Numbered from the stretch's first letter, positions 10,275 to 22,067 are shown. The stretch: 23,519 nucleotides of DNA from Didymodactylos carnosus (GCA_905250885.1 CAJNOQ010002600.1:1-23519); one strand, 5' to 3'. Numbers and translations: made by a program. Notes: generated by a model from the letters alone, not told the origin.

Positions 10275-10745
10275 ATTCGATCATACATTCAACAAAAGTA
10301 TTTACTTTAACAGACGACGCAGCTTTTTCGGTCAAAGAACATGCTTATTTCTACTTACAACTGTGTGGAAAAATAGTTAACTGGCAGCGTCAAAAGAAAA
10401 AAAGAAAATATATGCTTGATGACTTGTAACTGTGCCGTATGTTTCTTTTTCTTTGTATTATTCTCCTAAAAAGAAAGTGAACCATAATTCTATGGTCTGT
10501 TTTATTCTATATGTGTACTGCAGATATATATATCTGTCTTTGGACTGAAAAAATACATTGGTGAAAAGTATACAGGGGTAACTTAGACGAAAGAGAACAA
10601 ATGAACAAAAAAGAATAAAACACAAAGCGAGAGATACAAGCATAGAAGAAAACTATTAATTGAGTAAAACTTATAAACGCACGAATCAATAGCTTCGAAT
10701 GAACTAGTAAAAATCAACCTTATTTATCCATACTTACACTTTTGG
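10275..10745. other. Non-coding stretch between inverted repeats B and C
   Basis: AT-rich DNA without a supported gene. It includes a short ATATATAT run near 10525. The open frames on the minus strand (10458-10689) are short and overlap each other in different frames. Confidence 0.5.
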
Positions 10746-11444
10746 CGTTATTGGCGTTTTACTCTCCACCAAAAGCAGTGGAACTTTGCTTTTCCCATCT
10801 GCGTGAAACCCTCATGTGGAATTCATACCCGGTCTCATCCTACTCCAAAACTGACACGGATGATTTTAAATGCAAGAGCATTGCAAATACTATGTATGCA
10901 AAGAAAAAACCATTTAGCCCATATGTAGGGGTCTGAAGATAAAGAATCCTGAAAATTCGAGTTTTCTGGAAAACGTATTAAAATCAAACTTTATCCAAAA
11001 CCTTTTCTAGCCACATCGTTGAATGGAGCGCTCAAATCTGAATTAAATAATATGTCGCCGACATTTCTAAAATCTACCATCCGAAACTGGCATTAAAAAT
11101 ACGAAAAGTGCCAGAAAATACCCGATTGGAAACTGAAAACTGGAATTTCACATACATACATTTTGCAAAGGCTCTAGTTCAATCATCCTGCTGTGTGACA
11201 GCTTGCAAAATATCTCATTTTGTTCAGAATTGGACGCTCTGACGAACCATGTGGTTAGAAAAGTTTTTGAATACAGTTTGATTTTAAAAGGTTTTCTAGA
11301 AAACTAGGATCTTCTAAGTCCCTTATTTCAAAACCCGTACATGGTCCAAATGTTTTTTTCTTTGCATGTATAGTATTTGTAATGCTCTTTCATTTAAAAC
11401 TATCAGAGTCAATTTTGGAGTGTGAGAGTAAAACGCCAATAACG
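10746..11444. repeat. Imperfect inverted-repeat (fold-back) element C, left copy
   Basis: The ends are near-perfect inverted repeats beginning CGTTATTGGCGTTTTACTCT at 10746 and ending with its complement at 11444. Arms 10746-11053 and 11210-11444 remain similar throughout, including CTCCAAAA, GCAAAGAAAAAA and GTTTTCT blocks. The outer arm carries an extra block of about 75 bp just after the terminal repeat (roughly 10767-10842), which itself holds a small AAAAGCA/TGCTTTT hairpin (10771-10793). Sharp ends suggest a fold-back or MITE-type transposon; I could not identify a clear target duplication. The 64-codon frame at 10742-10936 lies in the repeat and has no family resemblance. Confidence 0.82.
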
Positions 11445-11569
11445 TCTTTTCCACAACAGCTACAGATCTGTCATCTTTATGAATAAATTCAGCGCAGCAC
11501 GCTCTGGAAAATCCATGCTATCTCGCCGTTGGCGCCAAGGGTCGGTGTAATGGTGGTATGTTTCACGCG

Positions 11570-11950
11570 GATTCATCCACAGACAAATTTCGAATTAGAG
11601 ACGATTTTGATACAAAGTCTCCAACGTGCAGATAGCGAATGCTATTATCTCACATAAAAATATCACATTAAAATCAAATAATAAACCGTGGTTTATACAA
11701 GAGTTAGGATAGATGAGTATTAAAACCATTAATTACACAAAATAACTTGCTGACATAAAACACAAACAATAGTTAAAGATTATTTAACTGCATCAGAATA
11801 CTTGAACGTGCGTGTGTGTTAGCTATACGCCGATTAATAATTAACGTTAAGGCATTCAGCGAAGTTGTTCCGAATCAGTTATAAAAAATCGGAATCAGAA
11901 TTTTTGTTCTACCTATTATAGTTGTTGATAAAACCAATTTCCAAAAACTT
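11570..11950. other. Single-copy spacer (381 bp) at the palindrome centre
   Basis: This is the only non-repeated DNA in the window. It is AT-rich and holds no convincing reading frame. It contains small dyads: ATAAACC/GGTTTAT with a 2-nt loop at 11681-11696, AGTTAAA/TTTAACT with a 5-nt loop at 11771-11789, and the 10-bp palindrome TTAACGTTAA at 11841-11850. Both borders are marked by the self-complementary tetramer CGCG (11566-11569 and 11951-11954). A 381-nt spacer would form the loop of a hairpin if a single strand of the whole palindrome folded. Confidence 0.93.
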
Positions 11951-12075
11951 CGCGTGAAACATACCACCATTACACCGACCCTTGGCGCCAACGGCGAGAT
12001 AGCATGGATTTTCCAGAGCGTGCTGCGCTGAATTTATTCATAAAGATGACAGATCTGTAGCTGTTGTGGAAAAGA

Positions 12076-12774
12076 CGTTATTGGCGTTTTACTCTCACAC
12101 TCCAAAATTGACTCTGATAGTTTTAAATGAAAGAGCATTACAAATACTATACATGCAAAGAAAAAAACATTTGGACCATGTACGGGTTTTGAAATAAGGG
12201 ACTTAGAAGATCCTAGTTTTCTAGAAAACCTTTTAAAATCAAACTGTATTCAAAAACTTTTCTAACCACATGGTTCGTCAGAGCGTCCAATTCTGAACAA
12301 AATGAGATATTTTGCAAGCTGTCACACAGCAGGATGATTGAACTAGAGCCTTTGCAAAATGTATGTATGTGAAATTCCAGTTTTCAGTTTCCAATCGGGT
12401 ATTTTCTGGCACTTTTCGTATTTTTAATGCCAGTTTCGGATGGTAGATTTTAGAAATGTCGGCGACATATTATTTAATTCAGATTTGAGCGCTCCATTCA
12501 ACGATGTGGCTAGAAAAGGTTTTGGATAAAGTTTGATTTTAATACGTTTTCCAGAAAACTCGAATTTTCAGGATTCTTTATCTTCAGACCCCTACATATG
12601 GGCTAAATGGTTTTTTCTTTGCATACATAGTATTTGCAATGCTCTTGCATTTAAAATCATCCGTGTCAGTTTTGGAGTAGGATGAGACCGGGTATGAATT
12701 CCACATGAGGGTTTCACGCAGATGGGAAAAGCAAAGTTCCACTGCTTTTGGTGGAGAGTAAAACGCCAATAACG
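12076..12774. repeat. Imperfect inverted-repeat element C, right copy
   Basis: Exact mirror of 10746-11444. Its arms are 12076-12310 and 12467-12774, with the extra block in the arm nearer the window end. Confidence 0.82.
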
Positions 12775-13245
12775 CCAAAAGTGTAAGTATGGATAAATAA
12801 GGTTGATTTTTACTAGTTCATTCGAAGCTATTGATTCGTGCGTTTATAAGTTTTACTCAATTAATAGTTTTCTTCTATGCTTGTATCTCTCGCTTTGTGT
12901 TTTATTCTTTTTTGTTCATTTGTTCTCTTTCGTCTAAGTTACCCCTGTATACTTTTCACCAATGTATTTTTTCAGTCCAAAGACAGATATATATATCTGC
13001 AGTACACATATAGAATAAAACAGACCATAGAATTATGGTTCACTTTCTTTTTAGGAGAATAATACAAAGAAAAAGAAACATACGGCACAGTTACAAGTCA
13101 TCAAGCATATATTTTCTTTTTTTCTTTTGACGCTGCCAGTTAACTATTTTTCCACACAGTTGTAAGTAGAAATAAGCATGTTCTTTGACCGAAAAAGCTG
13201 CGTCGTCTGTTAAAGTAAATACTTTTGTTGAATGTATGATCGAAT
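12775..13245. other. Non-coding stretch, mirror of 10275-10745
   Basis: Identical to its partner in reverse complement. No gene is supported. Confidence 0.5.
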
Positions 13246-13768
13246 CTCGATAACTCAGAACACTGAAAGTGGAAATCGAGAGTGCATAAGGTCGAAAACA
13301 AGAATGGCGAAAACCTGAAATGTACGAAAAACAACGGAAATGCGAGTTTTGGAAGCGGACCTGTATCTGCAAAATATTTTTTGTTCATAATTCTCTCGAT
13401 AGATCTGCAAATATTTCGTGCATACGATCATTTTGTGCCTGTGTGAAATCTTTTGCCACTCTATTTGATGAGCTGACAGTAACAAGTATAGACCATAACA
13501 GCTCGATAGATTTGTTGTTTGTACTTCATTTTCTTGTGTCTACTCACACTCATCTTCCTCCACGTCCCTGATCTATACATTTTATTGTGCTTATTCGATT
13601 GTCATTTTTACATAATAACTAAACAATATTTTGGAGCTACGCGTCTCTTTACAAAACTCAAATTTCCGTCATTTTCACCGTTTTCGGGTTTTCAGGTTTT
13701 CGCCATTTTTATCTTCCTTCGATCTTACGCCTTGTGCATTTTCACTTTCGATTTCTTGAGTTTTCGAT
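13246..13768. repeat. Imperfect inverted repeat B, right copy
   Basis: Exact mirror of 9752-10274. Its arms are 13246-13390 and 13611-13768. Confidence 0.75.
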
Positions 13769-14519
13769 CAGAGGCATACATATTCTTTTGTCAGACTGCA
13801 GTTAGTGCCGCATTAACATCCGGAAAACCATGCCCTTCGCATATTCCAAAGAGGCGATCGGCTCTTTTTCTGCTTTTAAAAACAAGTCTTTCAGCTAGGA
13901 ACTTGCATTTATCTTTATATTCTAAGATCAGCACTTTCCCAGGAGTATTCCGCCGACATCAGTTGAGGTTTTCTGTACAGAAGTTGTCAGTCCAATCCTG
14001 TATGAAATTCATTCAGCCAATCTAGTTCTAGTCCGATGTTGTATGGCCGACTGAAACAGCGACCAAAATTTGGAAGGGAACAAAAACTTATCCTATTCTC
14101 CTACGTTTTAATCCTACTCGACTGTGATAAAAAAAGTTTAGTTTCGCGTAGCGACACCCTGGTACTTAATCTTTTTCATCAAAAAATTCGTCATTATTCT
14201 AGGTAGACTAACTACCTTCTACTGTCCTAAACTTCTGAGTTTCATATTTTCTAGCAAGTAAGATAGAAACATTTTTCGACGGTTACAGACAAAATTTGGA
14301 CGTTAAACGATCTAAATTATTGGCACCCTAACTGTAGAGTAGAAGGAATTAAGAAATCTGCGGTAAGACCTCTCTCTATGTCAGAAATATGTTGGGCACC
14401 TGACATCTGATCTGGACGAAACTTTCATGGAACGTTAATCCTGTTGAAGTACAATCTTGATAAAACTTTTCGGAGAGTACGCATTAGCGTTGATAAGAGT
14501 CGAACTGAAACTGTTTATG
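13769..14519. other. Non-coding stretch, mirror of 9001-9751
   Basis: Identical to its partner in reverse complement. No gene is supported. Confidence 0.5.
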
Positions 14520-15302
14520 AGGTCCACATAATTCAAACTTTCAGTGAAATTTATTTTTTGTTCTTTTTCGCACCAGTCGATAAAGAAAATATTTCTATAA
14601 TATACGAGTACTTTAATTTTTTTCGAATCTACATGTTGAAAAATCATCGAGATTTTCACCTCAAAAAATAAAAATGAACAAAACTTTCCCAGATACACAT
14701 CAATAGACTCAGTTTTGGATCCTGATTCCAAATATGATATTTGTATTGCATAAAAGTTGAGTTCTATCTGAGAAAACTAAGAATTACTGACAGAATTCCG
14801 ACTTTTCGCCTCTTATTGGGAAAGAATGCATTTTCTCAGCAGTGAAAAAGAATTTCTAAAAAGTGTACGTATGCTTTTGAAGAGGAGCATCTGACGGATC
14901 GAGCCATATAAAAATATTGCCTCTGCGGCCTCTAGAAAAACCTGTGTTAAATTTGCAAAATTGCGTTCGGTTTTTGGGTCATGCGCATTTCGGGATATTT
15001 TACAAATAGGCGTTGGGACCAAAAAACGTTTTCAGACTATTTTCTTATTCAGTTTTGAATGTTGAATCCGAAAATCTTTGGTTCCATTGGGGAAACCATA
15101 ACACGAAAAACTACGGTCATTTCTCTAAAACCTGGAATTTTAGACTTTTTGACACCTTGCGAGTTTTTTCGATTTTTGAATCACAAATAAGTGTCCAAAA
15201 GCACTGAGAGACATATATTCGTGATCAGCGCGAAATTATCTGTCGAGTAATGCGAAAAGAATCAAAAATAAATTCCACTGAAAGTTTGAATTATGTGCAC
15301 CT
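14520..15302. repeat. Imperfect inverted repeat D, right copy
   Basis: Exact mirror of 8218-9000. Its arms are 14520-14580 and 15240-15302. Confidence 0.7.
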
Positions 15303-16255
15303 TACAGTTTACGTCATGTTATATCCTGGAGGACTCGAGAAGGTCATAAGTTGAAGGAAACAATTTTCTGTTCCTGAAGGTCGACAGAGTCAGATGCCAC
15401 TACTTTAACTGAAAAAGTTTTTGAAGGTTCAAAAAGAGAAAAAATGAAACGAAGCTTTTTGAAAAATTCAGAAAACGAGATCAAATATCACGCATATATA
15501 TTTTTGTAGACTCTCGACCCCCCGTATGAATCTGTGTGTGTTCGGGCGATCACATCATGTGACTAATCTAAAAATATCCGCATTAATTTCGTTATATTGC
15601 TTGAGTCGGCCATTCATCTGCTAATTTCGTGATGTTGATTAGACACTGCTTAATAAATGATGTGCTGTAGCAATGACATTGAGTCAAGTAGTAGATATGA
15701 TGAAAGTTTCATGTTGGGACAAGGTCTACGTAGGACGAGAAGTGCAGTGGGCTTTTTACTGAAGACACGTAGTCAGTTGATCGAGAGCAGTTAATCGAGC
15801 GATTATCTCCGGATAGCCAAGTTTTTATAAAATAATTTCAGATTTAAAATCTTCATCATATTCAACATCTACGACGTATATTCTGGAGGCAAATATATTC
15901 ATACAGAAACTCTACCTATATAAGTGGTAGATGTGTGAGGTACCTCATGACCTAAAACAACATTTTTTTCTTGAATGTTTGAGAATTTGTGATATTATAC
16001 GATATTCAGCATGCACGACTCTATCGTTTTATAGGTCTAAAACTTTTGAAAATATCTGATCATCAGCTATCTTATGCCATCGTTAGGATAGATGATATTC
16101 CTAAAGAAGACAAATAGAAGACTTTGCATGAGTTGATAAATATTGTGTTTTACCAAGAAAATCAAGTTGAATTTTTCAAAATATCAATTTTGTTAAAGGA
16201 TAGAAAGCAATGAGATTGTTGTTCATCTTTTTCTATCATTTGGTGTGTCTCAGAA
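15303..16255. other. Non-coding stretch upstream of the right kinase gene
   Basis: Mirror of 7265-8217. The 12-bp palindrome lies at 15936-15947. It probably contains the promoter of the right kinase copy. Confidence 0.5.
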
Positions 16256-16270
16256 TTGCTTCTTTTCTAG
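16256..16270 (+). promoter_or_regulatory. Putative (trans-)splice acceptor before the right kinase copy
   Basis: Same pyrimidine tract and AG as in the left copy, ending 3 nt before the ATG at 16274. Confidence 0.5.
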
Positions 16271-16273
16271 ATC

Positions 16274-17431
16274 ATGTGCAACTGCATACCTTTCCACGAT
16301 GTTGAGTTACACCCTGAAACACTTGAGCTAGAAGCATCTCGGTTAATATGTGCAGTTATACCCGAATGGTCAACAAAAAAACTTAAATATGAAAAGTTAA
16401 CCGAGGGTCTATCGAATTTTCTTCTTGCCATGTTTCCTAACGGCGACGATGAAAATCAAAGTATAATTGTAAAACTCTATGGTCTCAATTCAGATCTGTT
16501 GATCGATCGTGAGCAAGAAATTCGTACAATGGCTGAATTATACAAACACAAGTTTTCTGATCAACAGATTCTTTTAAAATTTCGTAACGGTTACTTCTAT
16601 ACCTATTTGCCAGGAAAACAGATGGATCCAAAATCGGTTCGAAATGAACATTTGTCATCAATAATCGTTCAGAAACTCGCCGAATTTCATTCATTAACAC
16701 CAAAATTCGAATTTAAACCGAGTAAACAACAATTTACGGAAAAATTGCGGCATTATTTAAACATATTGAGTGGTAAAAATCCACAAGTGAGTCAACGCGA
16801 ACCAGCATCTTCGGTCGGTGTACTCTCAACCGTTAAACAGTATTTAGGTATTTCAGAACGTTTAACATTGGATAAAACGGAGGATTTAATCAATTATAAA
16901 CTGTCAGATTTAGAGCGAGATATCGAAGCAATGGAGGTCATTTTTGAAGAAAAATGGACACTTCAAGTGATCTATTCTCATATGGATACGCAATCAAGAA
17001 ATTTCTTATACGATAAACATACAGATCAAATAGGAATGATCGATTTTGAACATTGTATGTTCAATTACTGGCTGTTCGATCTGTCAAATTATTTTCTTGA
17101 ATTTGCTGGCCTTTCGGCATCCCCCGATTTTTCATTATATCCAGATAGAAAGTTTCAAAAACAAGTTTTAACCGTCTATTTAAAACATGCAGAATTTTTT
17201 CAACATACTTCACTAGTAAAAGATCGTCTAAATCCAACAGATGACGAATTAGAACATTTATGTGATTTATCTGATCAATTAACTGTTCCAGCGCATTTAT
17301 ATTGGTCTTTGTGGGCTTTATTACAAGCTCTATTAAATCCAGCAGCGACAGACAATTTTAATTATGTATCCTATGGACAAAAACGTTTTCAACAATATGT
17401 AAAAGATCGACAAAAGTTTTTTAATACATGA
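16274..17431 (+). CDS. Ethanolamine kinase (choline/ethanolamine kinase family), right copy
   Basis: The protein is identical, residue for residue, to the product of 6089-7246, and all family motifs listed there are present: LTEGLSN, the HxDxxxxN catalytic motif with D238/N243, IDFE, SLYPDR and the C-terminal WSLWALLQA helix. This copy is intact, with an ATG at 16274 and a TGA stop at 17429-17431. The two kinase copies face away from each other with about 9 kb between their starts. Since the upstream 4.7 kb is also identical, both copies should be expressed alike if the palindrome is real, giving doubled dosage rather than divergence. Not one base distinguishes them, so short reads could never separate the two. 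Confidence 0.92.
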   Translation: MCNCIPFHDVELHPETLELEASRLICAVIPEWSTKKLKYEKLTEGLSNFLLAMFPNGDDENQSIIVKLYGLNSDLLIDREQEIRTMAELYKHKFSDQQILLKFRNGYFYTYLPGKQMDPKSVRNEHLSSIIVQKLAEFHSLTPKFEFKPSKQQFTEKLRHYLNILSGKNPQVSQREPASSVGVLSTVKQYLGISERLTLDKTEDLINYKLSDLERDIEAMEVIFEEKWTLQVIYSHMDTQSRNFLYDKHTDQIGMIDFEHCMFNYWLFDLSNYFLEFAGLSASPDFSLYPDRKFQKQVLTVYLKHAEFFQHTSLVKDRLNPTDDELEHLCDLSDQLTVPAHLYWSLWALLQALLNPAATDNFNYVSYGQKRFQQYVKDRQKFFNT

Positions 17432-18604
17432 ATGGATAAACATTTACATTTAACATTACAGAATTCAGTTCTTAGAACATTTTGTTATCCGACACACCTA
17501 CTCTTCAATATTGTACATCGTATTACACAAGGATCAATTGCCAATCGTTTAATATAGTTTTTAACTGTCGCTAATGGATTATAAGTGAAAAAACTCATTT
17601 TTGTTGTTGTTTTTTATCACGATATCTACCCTGTGTTTTGCAAATTTTTATTTCCGAAAAAGCTTTTTATTCGAAAAAAGCAATGCTATATTCGAAATCG
17701 ACTTGTCAATCCGAATCGAATGATATGCTTTTCAATTTCTTATACAGTCGTCAAAAGAAAAAATTGAGTAAGACATTTTTTATGTCTATAACACTGCATT
17801 TATATAATCAGCGTTTTTGTTTTGTTTTTCTTTGTTTTATAAAAGACATTTTTTTTGTATTCTCTTTTCTTTCTGTACTTTCTTATGTTTGTGCGTTTCT
17901 TAGGGTGCTTCTTTATAAAAAAAAACATCTGAAAAAAAAGTCGGGTCAAAAGTTACAGAAGCAGACACTGGAGACTGCCATGAGACATTTGAATTTTCAT
18001 GAAATTAAAAAGATTCATATAATGAGAAAGTCCCCGAACAATAGAACTACGAAAAATAGTAATTTTCTTCTCTATTTGATTTCCTTATTCATGTTATATT
18101 TAGTATGTGTTCATGTTAAGACGTGCGTTATCGATCATTCAGTCTCTATTTGATGTTGATTTATGTGTTTGAGTATATTGTAAAATTCACGTCATAGTAA
18201 TTTCTTCGTGTTATATAGTTTACATGCGACCTGTGATTGAATGGAAGGGAAAAGGAAAAAAAGAAAACAAAAGCGTCTTTTAACGTGAGTACACACGATA
18301 TATTACGTGAATAAGAAAAGAAAAGAAAATAACTATTTTTTGCAGCTTCAATCAAAGATAAAAAGAATTCCTAGGAGTTACCTCATGCCAATGGCGTAAT
18401 CAGGATGTTTAGATTGCTGGATGGTGTTCCTTAGAGTCGAAAAAAATTGGTGGGCCGAATGGAGCCTGCTTGGACAGGAAATCTTTCCGAATGTTGCCGC
18501 CTCTGATACCGTCATTTTCGGTGCTACCCGTTATCGTGGCAATTTAAAATTTTTCAACGTCATTTTCGGGTGAAAATTTTGAAAAATACTGATCTTTTGA
18601 TCTA
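17432..18604. other. Non-coding stretch downstream of the right kinase gene
   Basis: Mirror of 4916-6088. It holds the mirror of the 171-codon chance frame (17638-18153, plus strand). No gene is supported. Confidence 0.5.
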
Positions 18605-20329
18605 CAGAAAAAATAGTGAAATTTTCATGTTTGATCGTCTTTCGAAATTCTACAAGCATTTTTCTCCTATTTTTTATCGAAAACTGAGTCTGGAAAGCTA
18701 ATTTTGACAATTTTAGAAGCTAAATTGGACTCAGAATCTGCGAAGCATGAGCAAGATGGTAAAGGAGCTGCCGTTCAGTTTTACGAACTTATTTCTTATA
18801 CGATGCAAAAGAAATGGAAGAAATGTCGAGCGTTATTTCTGCATGTTCCTGATGCGCTGGCAATTTAATTATTTTTCTGTCAGAAAGAGCAAAGTCTGAA
18901 CTTTAAATAACATAGAAAAAAACTTTTTTTTTGTAATTGAGTTTGAGTGAGAAGAAATCTAAATACGAAACGCCGCCCAAAAAGCTCTTTCAACTTCTAC
19001 CCTTTTGAAATGTATCGTTCTCATCAAAAGTATTTTTTCATTATAGCAAAGTAAGTTTTCAGTTATATAGTTATAGAAACTAGAAATGTTTTTATTGCTC
19101 TTTTGAATTGGGTGTGATAAATTATCTTTCGATCTACTTTTTAATTAGAAATTCGTGCGTTTTTCATTTGATTTAGAAAAAGAGTTGATTAGACTTAATT
19201 AATAATTTTCATATACTAAATGAACTTTATTCTTTTGCTAAAACACATTTTCTGAAACAGCACTCAATTCTCTACAAGGTCGCATTACTTTTAATTTTTA
19301 CGGACATATCTTGAGTCCTAAATAAGAAATTTTCCCGATGTCGTGTCTTTCTCACGAAAACTACAGTTTTCTACGAAATCTGACTTTTGTAATACGTTTC
19401 TTTTACTATTAAGGAGTTAATGATATAGTAGATGGATCAATATAGTTTTGCGTAGATGACATTCTCATCTATTTAGTTTTCAAAAAAGGTTTTCTCGTCA
19501 GATTGCAGTGAAAAATTAAAGAAAAAAGTGCTTTGCAACAGCATTATAGGCGACGTTTGACATTTATATTTTTTCTCACGCAAACTCAATTACAAAAAAG
19601 TTTTTTTTTTCTATGTTCTTTGAAGTTCACACTTTGCTCTTTCTAACGGAAAAACAATTAAATCGTCAGCGCATCAGGAATATACAGAAATAATGATCGA
19701 CATTTTCTCCATTTCTTTTGCATCGTATAATAGCCCTACGATTTTGGATATAAAATTCTTTCTTTTACTTCATTCTGAACGCAATAATTGTGCAAAAAAT
19801 ACGGTACCTGTTAGCTGGTACCGTGTTACCGGGTTGGCATAAAAAACTCAGCATTTTCACTCAAAATCCAAAATTCTCGAAAATGTCCGAAACGCATTTT
19901 TCAACTCAGGTTTTAACGCTGATTCCCAAATGGCCTTTTCTGTATCGAAAAGCTGATTTTTGATGGAGAAAACGGCAAAATACGACGCCAGTTTTATTGT
20001 TTTTTTCGCTGCTTTCGAAAAAATTAAATTTCTCATCAACTAAATAAAATTTTTCGAAAACAATACTTAAACTTTTCTTCACAAGTATCGCGATTAAAAT
20101 GAAGTAAAAGAAAGAATTTTGTATCCAAAATTGTTGGACTAAACAGGTTCGTAAAATTGAGCACCAGCTCCTTTACCATCATATTCTTGCTTCGGAGATT
20201 CTGAGTCCAGTTTACCTTCTAAAATTTCCAAAACTAACTGTCCAGATTTAGTTTTAGGCGGAAAATATGAAAAATATAGTTGTAGATTTTCGAAAGGCGA
20301 TCAAAGATGAAAATGCCACTATTTTTTAA
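18605..20329. repeat. Imperfect inverted-repeat element A, right copy
   Basis: Exact mirror of 3191-4915. The short arm is 18605-18977; the long arm 19548-20329 contains the TIR element. Confidence 0.82.
19733..20139. mobile_element. 407-bp non-autonomous TIR element (MITE-like), right copy
   Basis: Exact mirror of 3381-3787 with the same flanking TA. Because both palindrome arms carry it at the same place, it inserted before the large palindrome formed. Confidence 0.8.
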
Positions 20330-21413
20330 TTTATACTCGTACTCGTTCTAAACGCGTCTTTACGATGAAAGTTGTCAGTCAGTGGGGTGCATCAGAAATC
20401 CCCTTAGACTTCTGGGGTTGGTTTTCTGGAAAGAATATATGTATGCTAATGCACTGCCTTGGATTTTCGCTTGACTACAGTATTTGAATGATGTGGTTGT
20501 TTTCTTTTATGTAAATTGATTCTATCCTTTCCTTCAATTTGTGCTATTACTCTGCTCATTATTCTTGAATATTTACCTTTTTCTTTATAACCTTTTACAA
20601 AACACAAGGAACCATCAACTTAATACATCAATTTTATAGTCAGACTAAATTTTGGAACTGGTTAAAATAAGACTAATCTTTACTACACAATACAAAATTA
20701 TTATTTGGCATAAAATGACATAATGTGTTACCCGGCTTCTTGTCTCAATGTAATATGATCTTCGGACCGGTTTGTTGTATTGTAATGGCAAACAACAGTT
20801 ATATATCTTTCTTGTGTATGTGTCTTTGCCGAAAAAGATAGCCAACTTAAAGAAAACATAGAACTGATTTAATAAAGATTTGAAAGATTATCAAATGCAA
20901 CTGATTTGAGTTGATAAAGATTAATAAAACACTCTCAAGCTACAAGTGGAGTATTCATAACGCACGGAGATGCGCAAGGTACCGATAGTGAACAAACACT
21001 TTTCTGGAGCAAGAACGACTGATTGAATGCTTTTCTAATAGCACATAATTCATTTCATACATCAAATCAAGACTTAAAGTGTTATCCGTTAGCATTGTAT
21101 CGATCGAGAGAATTTCAAAAAGATTATGTACTTAGAACCGAATAATCTCGAAAAGCGTACGAGCAACAAAAAGGGAACTTCCCGGGTGCAATGAGATAAG
21201 CGTTTGATCAGAAATTAAAAGTATTTATAAAAATTAATGAATAAACTGAGGAGGCTTCGCAAGATAACGAAATGATTGTTAAATTAACAAGAGCAAGTCA
21301 CATCCACGAAGACGATTAACAACAGCAAAAATTTGTCATCGAGAAAAAGATAGTAAATCACATTCAGAAAAGAAAGGAGAAAGCTCACTAAAAAAGATAA
21401 AACATGGTCTACT
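20330..21413. other. Non-coding stretch, mirror of 2107-3190
   Basis: Identical to its partner in reverse complement. No gene is supported. Confidence 0.5.
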
Positions 21414-22067
21414 CTAGAAACAGCATGAAGAAGCTTCTGGTTTTGTTGAGTTTTCGTGCGGCTGTAGAGGAAATCCATCGGGTAGTATAATTTTTGTAAA
21501 TGAATCTCGTCTTAATTTTTTCGTATATTCTTCATGTACATCTTGAATCAACTGCTGAAAGGCTTGTTCTACGTTTGTTGCATCTAATGCCGACGTCTCC
21601 ATATATTTAATATTTTTCTCTTCTGCATATCGTTTTGCGGCATCGGTAGTGACCGCTCGTATATGTCTCTGATCAATCTTATTTCCTATAAGCATTATTG
21701 TGCATGGATTAGGTCCGACATTTGCTCGGATTTCTTGAAACCAACGATCCAAATTATTGAATGTCTCTAGCCGCTGAATGTCAAAAATGAGTAAAGCACC
21801 CAACGCATTACGATAAAATGGTTTTGTTATCGCTATAAACCTCTCTTGACCTGCTGTATCCCATATCTGACAACGAACGATATTGCGATTAATTTGAACC
21901 TCTTTTGTTGAAAATTCGACGCCAATAGTTGATGCGCTACCCAAAGCAAATTCATTTCTTGTGAAACGGCTCAATAATTGACTTTTCCCTACACCAGCAT
22001 CACCCGTCAAAACTAATTTAAACATGTGCTTATAATTTTGTTCGTTTTGATTATATAACGATCCCAT
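21414..22067 (-). CDS. Rab11-like small GTPase, right copy
   Basis: Encodes the same 217-residue protein as 1453-2106, without any substitution: P-loop at 22-29, WDTAGQE at 69-75, NKID at 129-132, ETSAL at 157-161 and the CCF prenylation tail. It reads toward the centre of the palindrome and is convergent with the right kinase gene. The frame could be extended upstream to 22172, but the ATG at 22065-22067 has the better context and gives a normal Rab length. Its upstream DNA is also a perfect copy, so no regulatory divergence is visible. Confidence 0.93.
   Translation of the reverse strand: MGSLYNQNEQNYKHMFKLVLTGDAGVGKSQLLSRFTRNEFALGSASTIGVEFSTKEVQINRNIVRCQIWDTAGQERFIAITKPFYRNALGALLIFDIQRLETFNNLDRWFQEIRANVGPNPCTIMLIGNKIDQRHIRAVTTDAAKRYAEEKNIKYMETSALDATNVEQAFQQLIQDVHEEYTKKLRRDSFTKIILPDGFPLQPHENSTKPEASSCCF

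Larger units (their letters stand above)
1..11569 (+). repeat. Left arm of a giant inverted repeat (11,569 bp)
   Basis: Each base pairs with the complement of the base at 23520 minus its position, so this arm is the reverse complement of 11951-23519. I checked the outermost bases, the inner junction, homopolymer runs near 4588 and 18932, both genes and the mirrored frames, and found no difference. The innermost paired bases are 11569 and 11951; at 11570/11950 pairing stops. The arm carries one Rab11-like GTPase gene, one ethanolamine kinase gene, four older imperfect inverted repeats and one small TIR element. Perfect identity means either a very recent duplication, ongoing gene conversion between arms, or a technical chimera. 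Confidence 0.97.
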
